36,739 nucleotides of DNA from an uncultured Lachnospiraceae bacterium (GTDB lineage: Bacteria; Bacillota; Clostridia; Lachnospirales; Lachnospiraceae), in assembly GCA_947630855.1 (NCBI GenBank), contig CANRJF010000022.1, positions 1 through 36,739 on the forward strand. The letters are read 5' to 3'. Made by a program: the position numbers and the translations under genes. The first letter of the stretch is position 1. The number at the start of each line of letters is the position of its first letter. Positions 1 through 7,102 of the stretch are shown piece by piece. The notes under the pieces are model-generated. The model made no database searches and was not told the origin of the DNA. It worked only from the letters and a program-made list of their open reading frames with translations.

Positions 1-853
1 GTTCCACGGTTTTACGGGTCATAAAACCAAGATATTTATAACTTCCCTGTTCGTAATTACTGTTTTGTTTGACATATACTTTTGTGCCTGCTTCCCCTGA
101 TATGGAAATCATATTATATTTGGAAGCTTCATATTCATAATCTGGCCAGGCATCATACTCTTCCCTGTCCACAGGAAATAAAATCTGAGGCTTTCCCGGC
201 GGAGTAACGTCTTTTACCTCTTTTGTCACATATTTGCTTCTGCCGCCTTTCTTTCCTGTTACATAAAAAGTCAGTTTTGTTTCTGCCTTCTGCTTTTTTA
301 TGGCATGTGTCTGATATCCGCTCTTTGTATACTTTACCTTTTTTAACACCTTCCCGCCGTTTTGTATGTAAAGTGTTTCTCCTTTTTTGGCATATACACT
401 TACGGAAAGGGACTGGTCGGTTATTTCCCCGTCTACTTTAGGTTTTTTTAAAGATGAATCTACTTTCTTGTGAGAAATGACACCATCATCTTTTACCTTT
501 TTTGTCTCAGCCAGCAATACACCATGTTTGTCTGACAATGTAAATTTCAGTTTTGTACCCGCTTTCTGTTTTGGGATGGTGATAATCTTTTTTCCCTCTT
601 TTTTATATGTCTTCTCAAAAATAACCTGTGACTGGTTTTCTATCTTTAATGTGACTCTTTTGCTGAAAGGTAATATTACATACACCTTTACTTTATCTGT
701 CTGGGTAGTTATATCTGTATAAACCATGGGAATCCCGTGTATCAACGCATTCTCATTCTGTGCCGCATCCACCCTCATGGGACTTTGTCCAAACATTCCA
801 ATGCATACTGCCACTGCCGCCAATATTGCCAGATACTTTTTCATTTTTTTCAT
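1..853 (-). CDS. Secreted Ig-like repeat protein, copy 1 (3' end outside window)
   Basis: The frame opens at an ATG at 853 behind an AGGAGG ribosome binding site and stays open to the window edge, giving about 284 residues without a stop. It starts with a lysine-rich N-terminus and a hydrophobic segment ending near AxA-like residues about 28-31, a Sec signal peptide. Beta-rich repeats follow, with KQKAGTKLKF and KQKAETKLTF at equivalent places, and then a segment starting VTPPGKPQ, which resembles bacterial Ig-like domains. It is a paralog of the gene at 2680-3648: 210-427 is identical to 3032-3249, while both flanks differ. Compared with that copy it carries about nine extra residues after the signal peptide. 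The ligand or role is not recognisable; a cell-surface or secreted role is inferred from the signal peptide. A second ABC transporter pair may follow outside the window, as it does for the other copy. Confidence 0.85.
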   Translation of the reverse strand, partial: MKKMKKYLAILAAVAVCIGMFGQSPMRVDAAQNENALIHGIPMVYTDITTQTDKVKVYVILPFSKRVTLKIENQSQVIFEKTYKKEGKKIITIPKQKAGTKLKFTLSDKHGVLLAETKKVKDDGVISHKKVDSSLKKPKVDGEITDQSLSVSVYAKKGETLYIQNGGKVLKKVKYTKSGYQTHAIKKQKAETKLTFYVTGKKGGRSKYVTKEVKDVTPPGKPQILFPVDREEYDAWPDYEYEASKYNMISISGEAGTKVYVKQNSNYEQGSYKYLGFMTRKTVE

Positions 854-911
854 GTTACATATCCTCCTTCTAAAAAACATAAAATCTTAATTACCGGCTT
901 TGTCCAAATAT

Positions 912-941
912 ATTATATGGCAAAACCGGGGTGTAAGCCAA
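912..941 (-). promoter_or_regulatory. Sigma-A-type promoter of secreted protein copy 1
   Basis: Minus-strand TTGGCT at 936-941 and TATAAT at 912-917 are separated by 18 bp. The same layout, with a similar spacer, is found upstream of the paralog at 3707-3736, so the promoter was duplicated together with the gene. Start sites are not known. Confidence 0.6.
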
Positions 942-943
942 AG

Positions 944-966
944 ACCCCGCAGCAAGCTGACGGGGC
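944..966 (-). repeat. GC-rich hairpin, possible dispersed element or terminator
   Basis: CCCCG (945-949) and CGGGG (961-965) form a stem that continues inward with CAG/CTG around a four-base loop, with one bulged base. On the minus strand it lies after the ABC permease gene and immediately before the -35 box of copy 1. Only a short T-rich stretch follows, so it may be a weak terminator. From memory, hairpins of this CCCCGCAG...CTGCGGGG type recur between genes in Lachnospiraceae; this was not checked. Confidence 0.5.
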
Positions 967-1163
967 ATCAAACTTGCTTTCTCCATCATGCATTTTTGCA
1001 TCGTATCTGTGAAAGTACTGAACAAGATACGTTATTTTACGGCTCTTTGTACGAACTGCATATAATAACTGCCTGGGAAATATGTTCTCTTACGTCAATA
1101 TAATAACAATAGCACATCCCTGCCACTAATAACAAAACGGTGCACATCATATAACGATAAATT
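967..1163. other. Intergenic remainder between ABC permease and copy 1
   Basis: I see no gene in this stretch. It contains a 7-bp inverted repeat, CGTATCT at 1002-1008 and AGATACG at 1025-1031, with a 16-base loop. Together with the hairpin at 944-966 it gives a non-coding gap of 310 bp, long for this otherwise compact region. Confidence 0.5.
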
Positions 1164-1973
1164 CTACTGCCCCTTATAATCCGCAGTTCTTTTTCCACTC
1201 AGATGCCTCTTTTCTCCTATTTCCAGCATAATGTAAAACAACAACCCAGCAATTCCTATGGCAATAACGTAAACCAAAGGAACGGGAATTTCTTTTGACG
1301 TATATTCTCCCACCGAAATAAAACATTTATTATCTTCAAAAATCCTGTAAACAAACCCTGTCATAAGCCATGCCTTTGCCATTAACACCTGGTCTATAAA
1401 CAGCCCTATTGCAATGCATACAACTGTATTTTTAAAGCAAGATACAATGATTCTTCCAATAGTTAGTGAAATGAAAGCCATAATAAATATACAGACAACT
1501 TTCATTAGGATTTTCCAAAAAATCAGTCCATTCATAACAAATCCCGTATCAGCATTTAATTTTTTATCCACTGTAATTTGTATACATACATATCCAATGG
1601 CTGCTGATAAAAGGAAATAGAACTGGATAATTCCTGCCCACATATACTGGTATTTTACAATCTCTCTTCTGTTAAAGGTTATGCAGCGCATTTCATTACA
1701 CATTTCCTGCCTGTCATATTTAATGGAAAATATTCCCCAGAAAAGAAAAAATGTATTGAAAATCAACAGCAGCATAAGCATAAGCCCATTTAAAACCGGC
1801 GGAAAATCGGCATTATAATATATATCCATATTCCCGGATTCCTGCAAAAAAGTCACTTCACGGCACATAACCCTGCCATACATGATTAAAATAATGACTG
1901 CGCCAATGGCCACCCATATCATACTTTTTCGTTTTTTCTGAATTAAAAATTCTGTTTTTCCACACCGATTCAT
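1164..1973 (-). CDS. ABC-2-type transporter permease
   Basis: This is an integral membrane protein of about 269 residues with six hydrophobic segments: one near the N-terminus (MIWVAIGAVIILIMYGR), a large loop, then five more. This layout fits the membrane subunit of ABC-2-type exporters. The chosen ATG at 1973 follows the stop of the ATPase gene by four bases and has a GGGGTGAT sequence just upstream; a longer version from 1991 would overlap the ATPase gene and lacks a clear ribosome binding site. The gene is last in the operon: secreted Ig-like protein, ATPase, permease. The substrate is unknown. The family assignment rests on topology and the ATPase next door, not on a recognisable motif. 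Confidence 0.75.
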   Translation of the reverse strand: MNRCGKTEFLIQKKRKSMIWVAIGAVIILIMYGRVMCREVTFLQESGNMDIYYNADFPPVLNGLMLMLLLIFNTFFLFWGIFSIKYDRQEMCNEMRCITFNRREIVKYQYMWAGIIQFYFLLSAAIGYVCIQITVDKKLNADTGFVMNGLIFWKILMKVVCIFIMAFISLTIGRIIVSCFKNTVVCIAIGLFIDQVLMAKAWLMTGFVYRIFEDNKCFISVGEYTSKEIPVPLVYVIAIGIAGLLFYIMLEIGEKRHLSGKRTADYKGQ

Positions 1974-1977
1974 TACA

Positions 1978-2679
1978 TCACCCCGCTGCATTTAAAAAGG
2001 CCTGCTTTAAAGACACCTTTTCTTCATCTTTGCCATATCTTTGTTTAAATTCTTCCATTGGCATGTCTGCAATAATTCTTTTTTGAGATAACAGAGATAC
2101 ATGATTAATCACCTCTTCCAACTGGACAAAATTCTGCCCCGTCATAATAATTGCCGTCCCTTTTCTCTTTAAGTCCATAATCTCCGTTTTCACTGACTCC
2201 CATGCAACGGGGTCTAATCCCAAATCCGGTTCGTCCAGGATTAAATACCGGGGTTTTCTTAAAATTGCACCTGCAATTCCTAATCGATGCCTTTGACCAA
2301 AAGAAAGTTTTCCTGCCGGATGCGTCAAAATGTAATTTGACAATCCCATTTTTTCCAACATTTCCTGTACCCTGTCTTCTTTATAATCTACATCATACAA
2401 TACAAACAGGTTATCTATACAGGACATATTTTTATAAACAGGCGGGGTATCAAAACAGATGGCAAAATATTCCCGTATCTTATAAAAAGGCATTCCGTCA
2501 AATAAAACTTCACCGCAACTGGGTTTTAACAGGCCTGCTGCACACTTTATCCATGTTGTTTTTCCTGAGCCGTTTATCCCCGCCAGATATGTAATACTTC
2601 CTTTTTCCGCCTGGAAATTTACGTTTTCCAGGATTTGATTTTTTCCATAAGAAAAACTTATATTTTTCGATTCTATCAT
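1978..2679 (-). CDS. ABC transporter ATP-binding protein
   Basis: A protein of 233 residues with a full set of ABC ATPase motifs: Walker A GINGSGKTT near residue 34, signature LSFGQRHRLG near 124, and Walker B YLILDEP near 145 followed by the D-loop. It resembles the BcrA/CcmA-like ATPases that work with ABC-2 permeases. Its ATG directly follows the TAA of the upstream secreted-protein gene with no gap, which suggests translational coupling because the local ribosome binding site is poor. With the permease at 1164-1973 it should form an exporter powered by ATP hydrolysis at the inner face of the membrane. What it moves is not evident; the secreted protein encoded ahead of it may be a partner. 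Confidence 0.92.
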   Translation of the reverse strand: MIESKNISFSYGKNQILENVNFQAEKGSITYLAGINGSGKTTWIKCAAGLLKPSCGEVLFDGMPFYKIREYFAICFDTPPVYKNMSCIDNLFVLYDVDYKEDRVQEMLEKMGLSNYILTHPAGKLSFGQRHRLGIAGAILRKPRYLILDEPDLGLDPVAWESVKTEIMDLKRKGTAIIMTGQNFVQLEEVINHVSLLSQKRIIADMPMEEFKQRYGKDEEKVSLKQAFLNAAG

Positions 2680-3648
2680 TTAGAAATCCCATTCCGTTAT
2701 TTCAACTTTTTCCACCGGAGCCGTGGTGACTGACTCACTGATATTTCCTGCATCATCCACCAGCCGGACAGAAAGCGTATCGCCCACATGCAGCTTCTGA
2801 ATTACCTTTCTTTTCAACTCAAGTTCCACGGTTTTACGGGTCATAAAACCAAGATATTTATAACTTCCCTGTTCGTAATTACTGTTTTGTTTGACATACA
2901 CTTTTGTACCTTTTTCCCCTGATACGGAAATCACATCATATTTTGAAGCTTCATATTCATAATCTGGCCATGTAAAGTATGCTTCCCTGTCCATAGGAAA
3001 TGAAATCTGAGGCTTTCCCGGCGGAGTAACATCTTTTACCTCTTTTGTCACATATTTGCTTCTGCCGCCTTTCTTTCCTGTTACATAAAAAGTCAGTTTT
3101 GTTTCTGCCTTCTGCTTTTTTATGGCATGTGTCTGATATCCGCTCTTTGTATACTTTACCTTTTTTAACACCTTCCCGCCGTTTTGTATGTAAAGTGTTT
3201 CTCCTTTTTTGGCATATACACTTACGGAAAGGGACTGGTCGGTTATTTCACCATCTACTTTAGGTTTTTTTAAAGATGAATCTACTTTCTTGTGAGAAAT
3301 GACACCGGCATCTTTTACTTTTACCGTCTCATCTATCCATTCAACGCCTCTGTCGAACAATGTAAATTTCAGCTTTGTGCCCGCTTTCTGTTTTGGGATG
3401 GTGATAGTCTTTTTTCCTTCTTTTCTATAAGTTTTTTTAAAAAGAATCTCTGACTGATTTTCCACCTGTAATGTAATTCTTTTTCTGATAGGTTGTACAT
3501 ACACCTTCACTTTATCTGTCTGGGTGGTTATATCTGTATAAACAATATGAAACTGTATCGCATCCACCCTCATAGGATGCATTCCCAAGATTCCAATGCA
3601 TACTGCCACTGCCGTCAAAATTGCCAGATACTTTTTCTTTTTTTTCAT
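2680..3648 (-). CDS. Secreted Ig-like repeat protein, copy 2
   Basis: This 322-residue protein begins with a lysine-rich stretch and a hydrophobic core (about residues 7-24), a typical Sec signal peptide. Two similar beta-rich repeats follow, about residues 38-112 and 122-207, each with a KQKAxTKLxF motif and ending in a V-K-D sequence. The third part, about 208-322, begins VTPPGKPQ and contains VRLVDDAGN, as in bacterial Ig-like domains. The start has an AGGAGG site six bases upstream. It heads an operon with the ABC ATPase and permease, its stop codon abutting the ATPase start. Being a paralog of the gene at 1-853, it probably arose by tandem duplication. No enzymatic motif is visible; a surface-exposed or transporter-associated role is an inference. 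Confidence 0.85.
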   Translation of the reverse strand: MKKKKKYLAILTAVAVCIGILGMHPMRVDAIQFHIVYTDITTQTDKVKVYVQPIRKRITLQVENQSEILFKKTYRKEGKKTITIPKQKAGTKLKFTLFDRGVEWIDETVKVKDAGVISHKKVDSSLKKPKVDGEITDQSLSVSVYAKKGETLYIQNGGKVLKKVKYTKSGYQTHAIKKQKAETKLTFYVTGKKGGRSKYVTKEVKDVTPPGKPQISFPMDREAYFTWPDYEYEASKYDVISVSGEKGTKVYVKQNSNYEQGSYKYLGFMTRKTVELELKRKVIQKLHVGDTLSVRLVDDAGNISESVTTAPVEKVEITEWDF

Positions 3649-3706
3649 GCTGCATATCCTCCTTCTAAAAAATACAAAATCTTAATCCCCGGCTTTGTCC
3701 AAATAT

Positions 3707-3736
3707 ATTATATAATAAAATCGAGGTGTAAATCAA
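3707..3736 (-). promoter_or_regulatory. Sigma-A-type promoter of the Ig-like/ABC operon
   Basis: Minus-strand TTGATT (3731-3736) and TATAAT (3707-3712) are 18 bp apart, about 58 bp upstream of the ATG. It matches the promoter of copy 1 in both position and spacing, which supports both calls. Confidence 0.6.
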
Positions 3737-3873
3737 TAAATTTAATTTTCTATTTCTCCTTTCTTTTTACTCGAAGCTAACTTACGCTCCTATTAAGTAA
3801 ACGCACGAGAAGCAAAAAACTCTACCAGATTTTGTAAAATTTTTTAAAAAAATTTTATTTTGGTACTATATTC

Positions 3874-4569
3874 CTATTTTGTAATGTGAATTTCGCTCTG
3901 CATCTTCAAAAATTCTTCTTTGGATACGTTACCCATAAGATTAAATTTTGTAGTACCATCCTCACTAACCCATGTCATGGAACTATCATCTCCTAAATTT
4001 TGAGCTTGCAGATAATAGATTGTTTCTCCCCTCTTTCCTGTCAATACAAACAAATCCATATTTTCGCTATTTACTACCAATCCGCTGTCAACAAGACCAT
4101 AATCCAAATTAAACCATAACTCATCTTCTCCTCTAAATTCTATATATCCTGCAATATCGTCGTAATATTCATCTGTTTCCAGCTCAAATCCTTCCGGCAC
4201 ATAACCAAATTCATACCTGGGCACCGCCACATCTCCTGCATCTTCCACAAACCGAAACAAAACATGGTCACTAAACCACTGAATAATCCACTCTCCCGCT
4301 TCCGCCACCATCTGAGGATTCGCCACCCCAAAGAGTATGACAATTACCGCCGCCGCTGCCGCCGCAAACCTCCTTATCTTTCTTCTGCGGGCCTTCTTCT
4401 CCTGCTCTTCCATTAACCTGTCCATTTTCTTATAAAATACATCCGAAAGCTGATACCGCCTCCTCAATTCCTCATTTGGAGGAATGTTGGCAAGTTCATA
4501 CTCATGGATAAGAGATACCATGGATTTTATATTCATCTCTTCCTGCCCACCTTCAATCTTCCGTTTCAT
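3874..4569 (-). CDS. Membrane anti-sigma-like protein with DUF4367-type C-terminus
   Basis: This is a 231-residue protein with a charged N-terminal cytoplasmic part (about 1-68), a single alanine- and valine-rich membrane segment around residues 70-87, and an extracytoplasmic part. The C-terminal part has the YVPEGFE motif and alternating acidic and aromatic residues seen in the DUF4367 family. The ATG lies behind a perfect AAGGAGGT site and overlaps the end of the sigma-factor gene by 17 bp. This arrangement is typical of an ECF sigma factor and its membrane-bound regulator: the N-terminal region would hold the sigma factor until an outside signal is received. The signal is unknown. An internal ATG at 4536 is possible but less well supported. 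Confidence 0.8.
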   Translation of the reverse strand: MKRKIEGGQEEMNIKSMVSLIHEYELANIPPNEELRRRYQLSDVFYKKMDRLMEEQEKKARRRKIRRFAAAAAAVIVILFGVANPQMVAEAGEWIIQWFSDHVLFRFVEDAGDVAVPRYEFGYVPEGFELETDEYYDDIAGYIEFRGEDELWFNLDYGLVDSGLVVNSENMDLFVLTGKRGETIYYLQAQNLGDDSSMTWVSEDGTTKFNLMGNVSKEEFLKMQSEIHITK

Positions 4570-5095
4570 CCCATACCTCCTTCAGTTTCTGTTTTCCCCG
4601 GAGCAGACGCATTTCCACCACTTTTTTCGACACGCCCTGGATTTCTGAAATCTCTCCGTTGCCAAGTTCATAATAATATTTCAACACCAGCGTTTCCCTT
4701 AAAACCTCCGATACCTGTTCTAACGCTTTTTTCACCAGGGCCTCCGTCTCCTTCTTTTCCGCCATTGCAGAAGCGTCATGTTCTGCATCTTCATCATATA
4801 AAACCAATTCTTCCAGCTCATCTTCACTGTAATGCTTCCGGCGCCTGATGTCGTCTATAACTTTGTTTTTCACTATGGAAACGCACAAACCGGTAAATTC
4901 TCTACCGGATAAGTGTGAATATTTTGTGAAATTTTCTGCCAGGGACAAAAAAGCCTCCTGCACGGCGTTTTCCGCATCCTCCTGATTTTTTATCATACCC
5001 AATGCCACATGGTACATTTTCAGATAATTTTCTTCGTAAATTTCTGCAAACCTGTTTTTATCCTCTTCTGTTTCCAATAACATAAAATAAATCAT
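4553..5095 (-). CDS. RNA polymerase ECF-type sigma factor
   Basis: The protein (about 180 residues from the chosen start) has sigma-70 region 2, with YHVALGMIKNQEDAENAVQ and AFLSLAENF, and region 4, a helix-turn-helix with LVLKYYYELGNGEISEIQG and VSKKVVEMRLLRGKQKL. No region 1 or 3 is present, as in ECF sigma factors. The frame extends to an ATG at 5164, but the first 23 residues are unlike the family; the start at 5095 has a GGGAG sequence upstream at a rather long distance, so the start is uncertain. The anti-sigma-like gene overlaps its end, and the pair lies right after the AICAR transformylase gene. Autoregulation is common for such pairs, but I could not identify the promoter. Confidence 0.88.
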   Translation of the reverse strand: MIYFMLLETEEDKNRFAEIYEENYLKMYHVALGMIKNQEDAENAVQEAFLSLAENFTKYSHLSGREFTGLCVSIVKNKVIDDIRRRKHYSEDELEELVLYDEDAEHDASAMAEKKETEALVKKALEQVSEVLRETLVLKYYYELGNGEISEIQGVSKKVVEMRLLRGKQKLKEVWDETED

Positions 5096-5177
5096 ACTTC
5101 TATCTTTCTCCCAAAACAAACATGCCGGCAGTCCGGGGCAATCCCGAAATGCCGACACTTTCATCCAACATTTTCTC

Positions 5178-6356
5178 TTAATGATGAAACAGGCGAATCC
5201 CTGTAAAACTCATAACCATCCCATATTTATTGCAGGTTTCAATTACATTGTCATCCCGGATAGAGCCTCCCGGCTGTGCCACGTACTTCACCCCGCTTTT
5301 GTGGGCGCGCTCAATATTATCTCCGAAGGGGAAGAAGGCGTCCGAACCAAGGGTGACATCCGACATTTTATCTAACCATTCCCGTTTTGCCTCCCTGGTA
5401 AAAACTTCCGGCTTCACTTTAAAAATATTCTGCCATGCCCCTTCTCTTAACACATCCATATAATCTTCCCCGATATAAAGGTCTATGGCATTGTCCCTGT
5501 CCGCCCGCTTAATATCATCCACAAAGGAAAGCCCCAATACCTGGGGAGACTGGCGCAAAAACCAGTTGTCCGCTTTCTGTCCTGCCAGCCTGGTACAGTG
5601 GATGCGGCTCTGCTGCCCTGCGCCGATACCGATAGCCTGTCCGTCTTTTACAAAACATACGGAATTGGACTGGGTGTATTTTAAGGTAATCATGGAAATA
5701 GCCAAATCGATTTTTGCCTGTTTCGTCAGTTCTTTGTTTTCCGTAACAATATTGCCAAAGAAATCCTCGTCAATCTTTAACTCGTTTCTGCCCTGCTCAA
5801 AGGTAATGCCAAAGACCTGTTTTTTCTCAATTTCCTGGGGCACATAGGAAGGGTCAATCTCAATAATATTGTAGTTCCCTGATTTTTTAGATTTCAAAAT
5901 CTCCAATGCCTCCGGCTCATACCCCGGGGCAATCACCCCGTCGGAAACTTCCCTCTTAATGATTTTGGCAGTTGCCACATCACACACATCGGAAAGAGAA
6001 ATAAAATCGCCGAAAGAAGACATTCTGTCCGCTCCCCTTGCCCTGGCATAAGCGTTGGCTAAAGGGGTAAACTCCATATCCATGTCATCTACCCAGTATA
6101 TCTTCTTTTCAATATCAGATAAGGGAAGCCCCACTGCCGCCCCTGCCGGGGAAACATGTTTAAATGATGTAGCCGCGCTAAGGCCCGTAGCCGCCTTTAA
6201 TTCCCGTACAAGCTGCCAGCCGTTAAATGCATCCAGAAAATTAATATATCCCGGTTTTCCGCTTAACACCTTAATAGGCAGCTCCCCATTTTCCACATAG
6301 ATGCGGGAAGGTTTCTGGTTGGGGTTGCAGCCGTATTTTAATTCTAATTCTTTCAT
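5178..6356 (-). CDS. Phosphoribosylaminoimidazolecarboxamide (AICAR) formyltransferase, stand-alone
   Basis: This 392-residue protein is the AICAR transformylase half of PurH. It transfers the formyl group of 10-formyl-tetrahydrofolate to AICAR, making FAICAR in purine synthesis. The conserved GCNPNQKPSRI near residue 9, the catalytic SFKHVSPAGAA (Lys-His) near residue 64, and QSNSVCFVKDGQAIGIGAGQ with SRIHCTRLAG in the second half are all present. In most bacteria this domain is fused behind an N-terminal MGS-like IMP cyclohydrolase; that domain is absent here. The missing step is supplied by the PurO-type cyclohydrolase encoded 8 bp upstream. The start has an AGGAGG site seven bases before the ATG. 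The start matches the beginning of the conserved domain, so this is a genuine single-domain protein and not a truncation. Confidence 0.93.
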   Translation of the reverse strand: MKELELKYGCNPNQKPSRIYVENGELPIKVLSGKPGYINFLDAFNGWQLVRELKAATGLSAATSFKHVSPAGAAVGLPLSDIEKKIYWVDDMDMEFTPLANAYARARGADRMSSFGDFISLSDVCDVATAKIIKREVSDGVIAPGYEPEALEILKSKKSGNYNIIEIDPSYVPQEIEKKQVFGITFEQGRNELKIDEDFFGNIVTENKELTKQAKIDLAISMITLKYTQSNSVCFVKDGQAIGIGAGQQSRIHCTRLAGQKADNWFLRQSPQVLGLSFVDDIKRADRDNAIDLYIGEDYMDVLREGAWQNIFKVKPEVFTREAKREWLDKMSDVTLGSDAFFPFGDNIERAHKSGVKYVAQPGGSIRDDNVIETCNKYGMVMSFTGIRLFHH

Positions 6357-6364
6357 ATGTCCTC

Positions 6365-7078
6365 CTATTTGTTCTTATTTACAATTCTTGTCTCATACTT
6401 ACCTGTTGCAATGTCTATATACCGGACAAACAGGGAAACTTTGTTTTCCTCATTCAGGTTGTCCCAAATCATATTGGTAAAGGTATCTATATCCCCCTGT
6501 ATCTTTACCCATTCCGGCTCTCCCTCAAAACTTGGCAGGGGATTGCCGTCCCCCATATAAGTATGGATAAAACGCCCCTCTCCCGCCCTGGGATTCTCAT
6601 AGGCAAAAGTATACCGTAAACAGGAACCGGCATCCCCGTTATTGCTTTTTAAAATAGACATGGCATAATTGTATCTGCCCTTTTCTATATGCATGACACC
6701 GGAGATTCTTGGGGTAAAGTTTGGCCCGTCCGGCTCAAATTCCCTTGTTCGCAGAGACTGTTCAAAAGTCTGCTGCTTATCCATCAGCTCATAAATGGTA
6801 TCCGTCTGATCCCCGTTTGTCACAATGGTCTTATTGCCTAAAACTCTCACTGGGGAATAGATAATTAAACTTGGGTCTTTCAGTTTTGCCGGGTCAAAAG
6901 CCTTAGTTTTTATGCCCTCCCCCTCCTCTACAAAAATCCGGTTCCGGCTGTTTTCGCTTCTTCCCATAATAAAATATGCGGTAACGGCATATCTGTCATC
7001 TTCGCTTTTTCCAATGACAATACCTCTTCCCGGATAAGAATTTTCCTTAAGCTGCTTTCCAAGTGACATAATTTCCAT
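6365..7078 (-). CDS. IMP cyclohydrolase, PurO type
   Basis: The 237-residue protein matches the IMP_cyclohyd (PurO) family, known first from archaea: GRGIVIG near residue 18, YFIMGRSENSRNRIF near residue 35, and later TPRISGV and FAYENPRAGEGRFIHTYMGDG. PurO has an Ntn-hydrolase-like fold unrelated to the cyclohydrolase domain of PurH. It closes the ring of FAICAR to give IMP, the last step of purine synthesis. The gene sits directly before the stand-alone AICAR transformylase, so the two together replace bifunctional PurH. The ATG at 7078 has an AGGAGG site eight bases upstream. The family call comes from remembered motifs and from the context, which agree. Confidence 0.85.
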   Translation of the reverse strand: MEIMSLGKQLKENSYPGRGIVIGKSEDDRYAVTAYFIMGRSENSRNRIFVEEGEGIKTKAFDPAKLKDPSLIIYSPVRVLGNKTIVTNGDQTDTIYELMDKQQTFEQSLRTREFEPDGPNFTPRISGVMHIEKGRYNYAMSILKSNNGDAGSCLRYTFAYENPRAGEGRFIHTYMGDGNPLPSFEGEPEWVKIQGDIDTFTNMIWDNLNEENKVSLFVRYIDIATGKYETRIVNKNK

Positions 7079-7102
7079 GTTTTATTCCTCCTGTATCTTT
7101 TT

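Noticed and set aside
223..441. A plus-strand frame found again at 3045-3263 with nearly the same protein
   Set aside because: Both are antisense to the paralogous secreted-protein genes and are repeated only because the coding DNA is duplicated; no promoter or ribosome binding site is seen.
3836..3856. An AT-only palindrome after the anti-sigma-like gene as a terminator
   Set aside because: It consists only of A and T runs (AAAATTTTTT/AAAAAAATTTT), with no GC pairs to make a stable stem, so it may be simple AT-rich DNA.
5096..5164. The N-terminal extension of the ECF sigma factor
   Set aside because: The extra 23 residues do not look like sigma region 2 and the upstream site is weak; the start at 5095 was preferred, although the choice is not firm.
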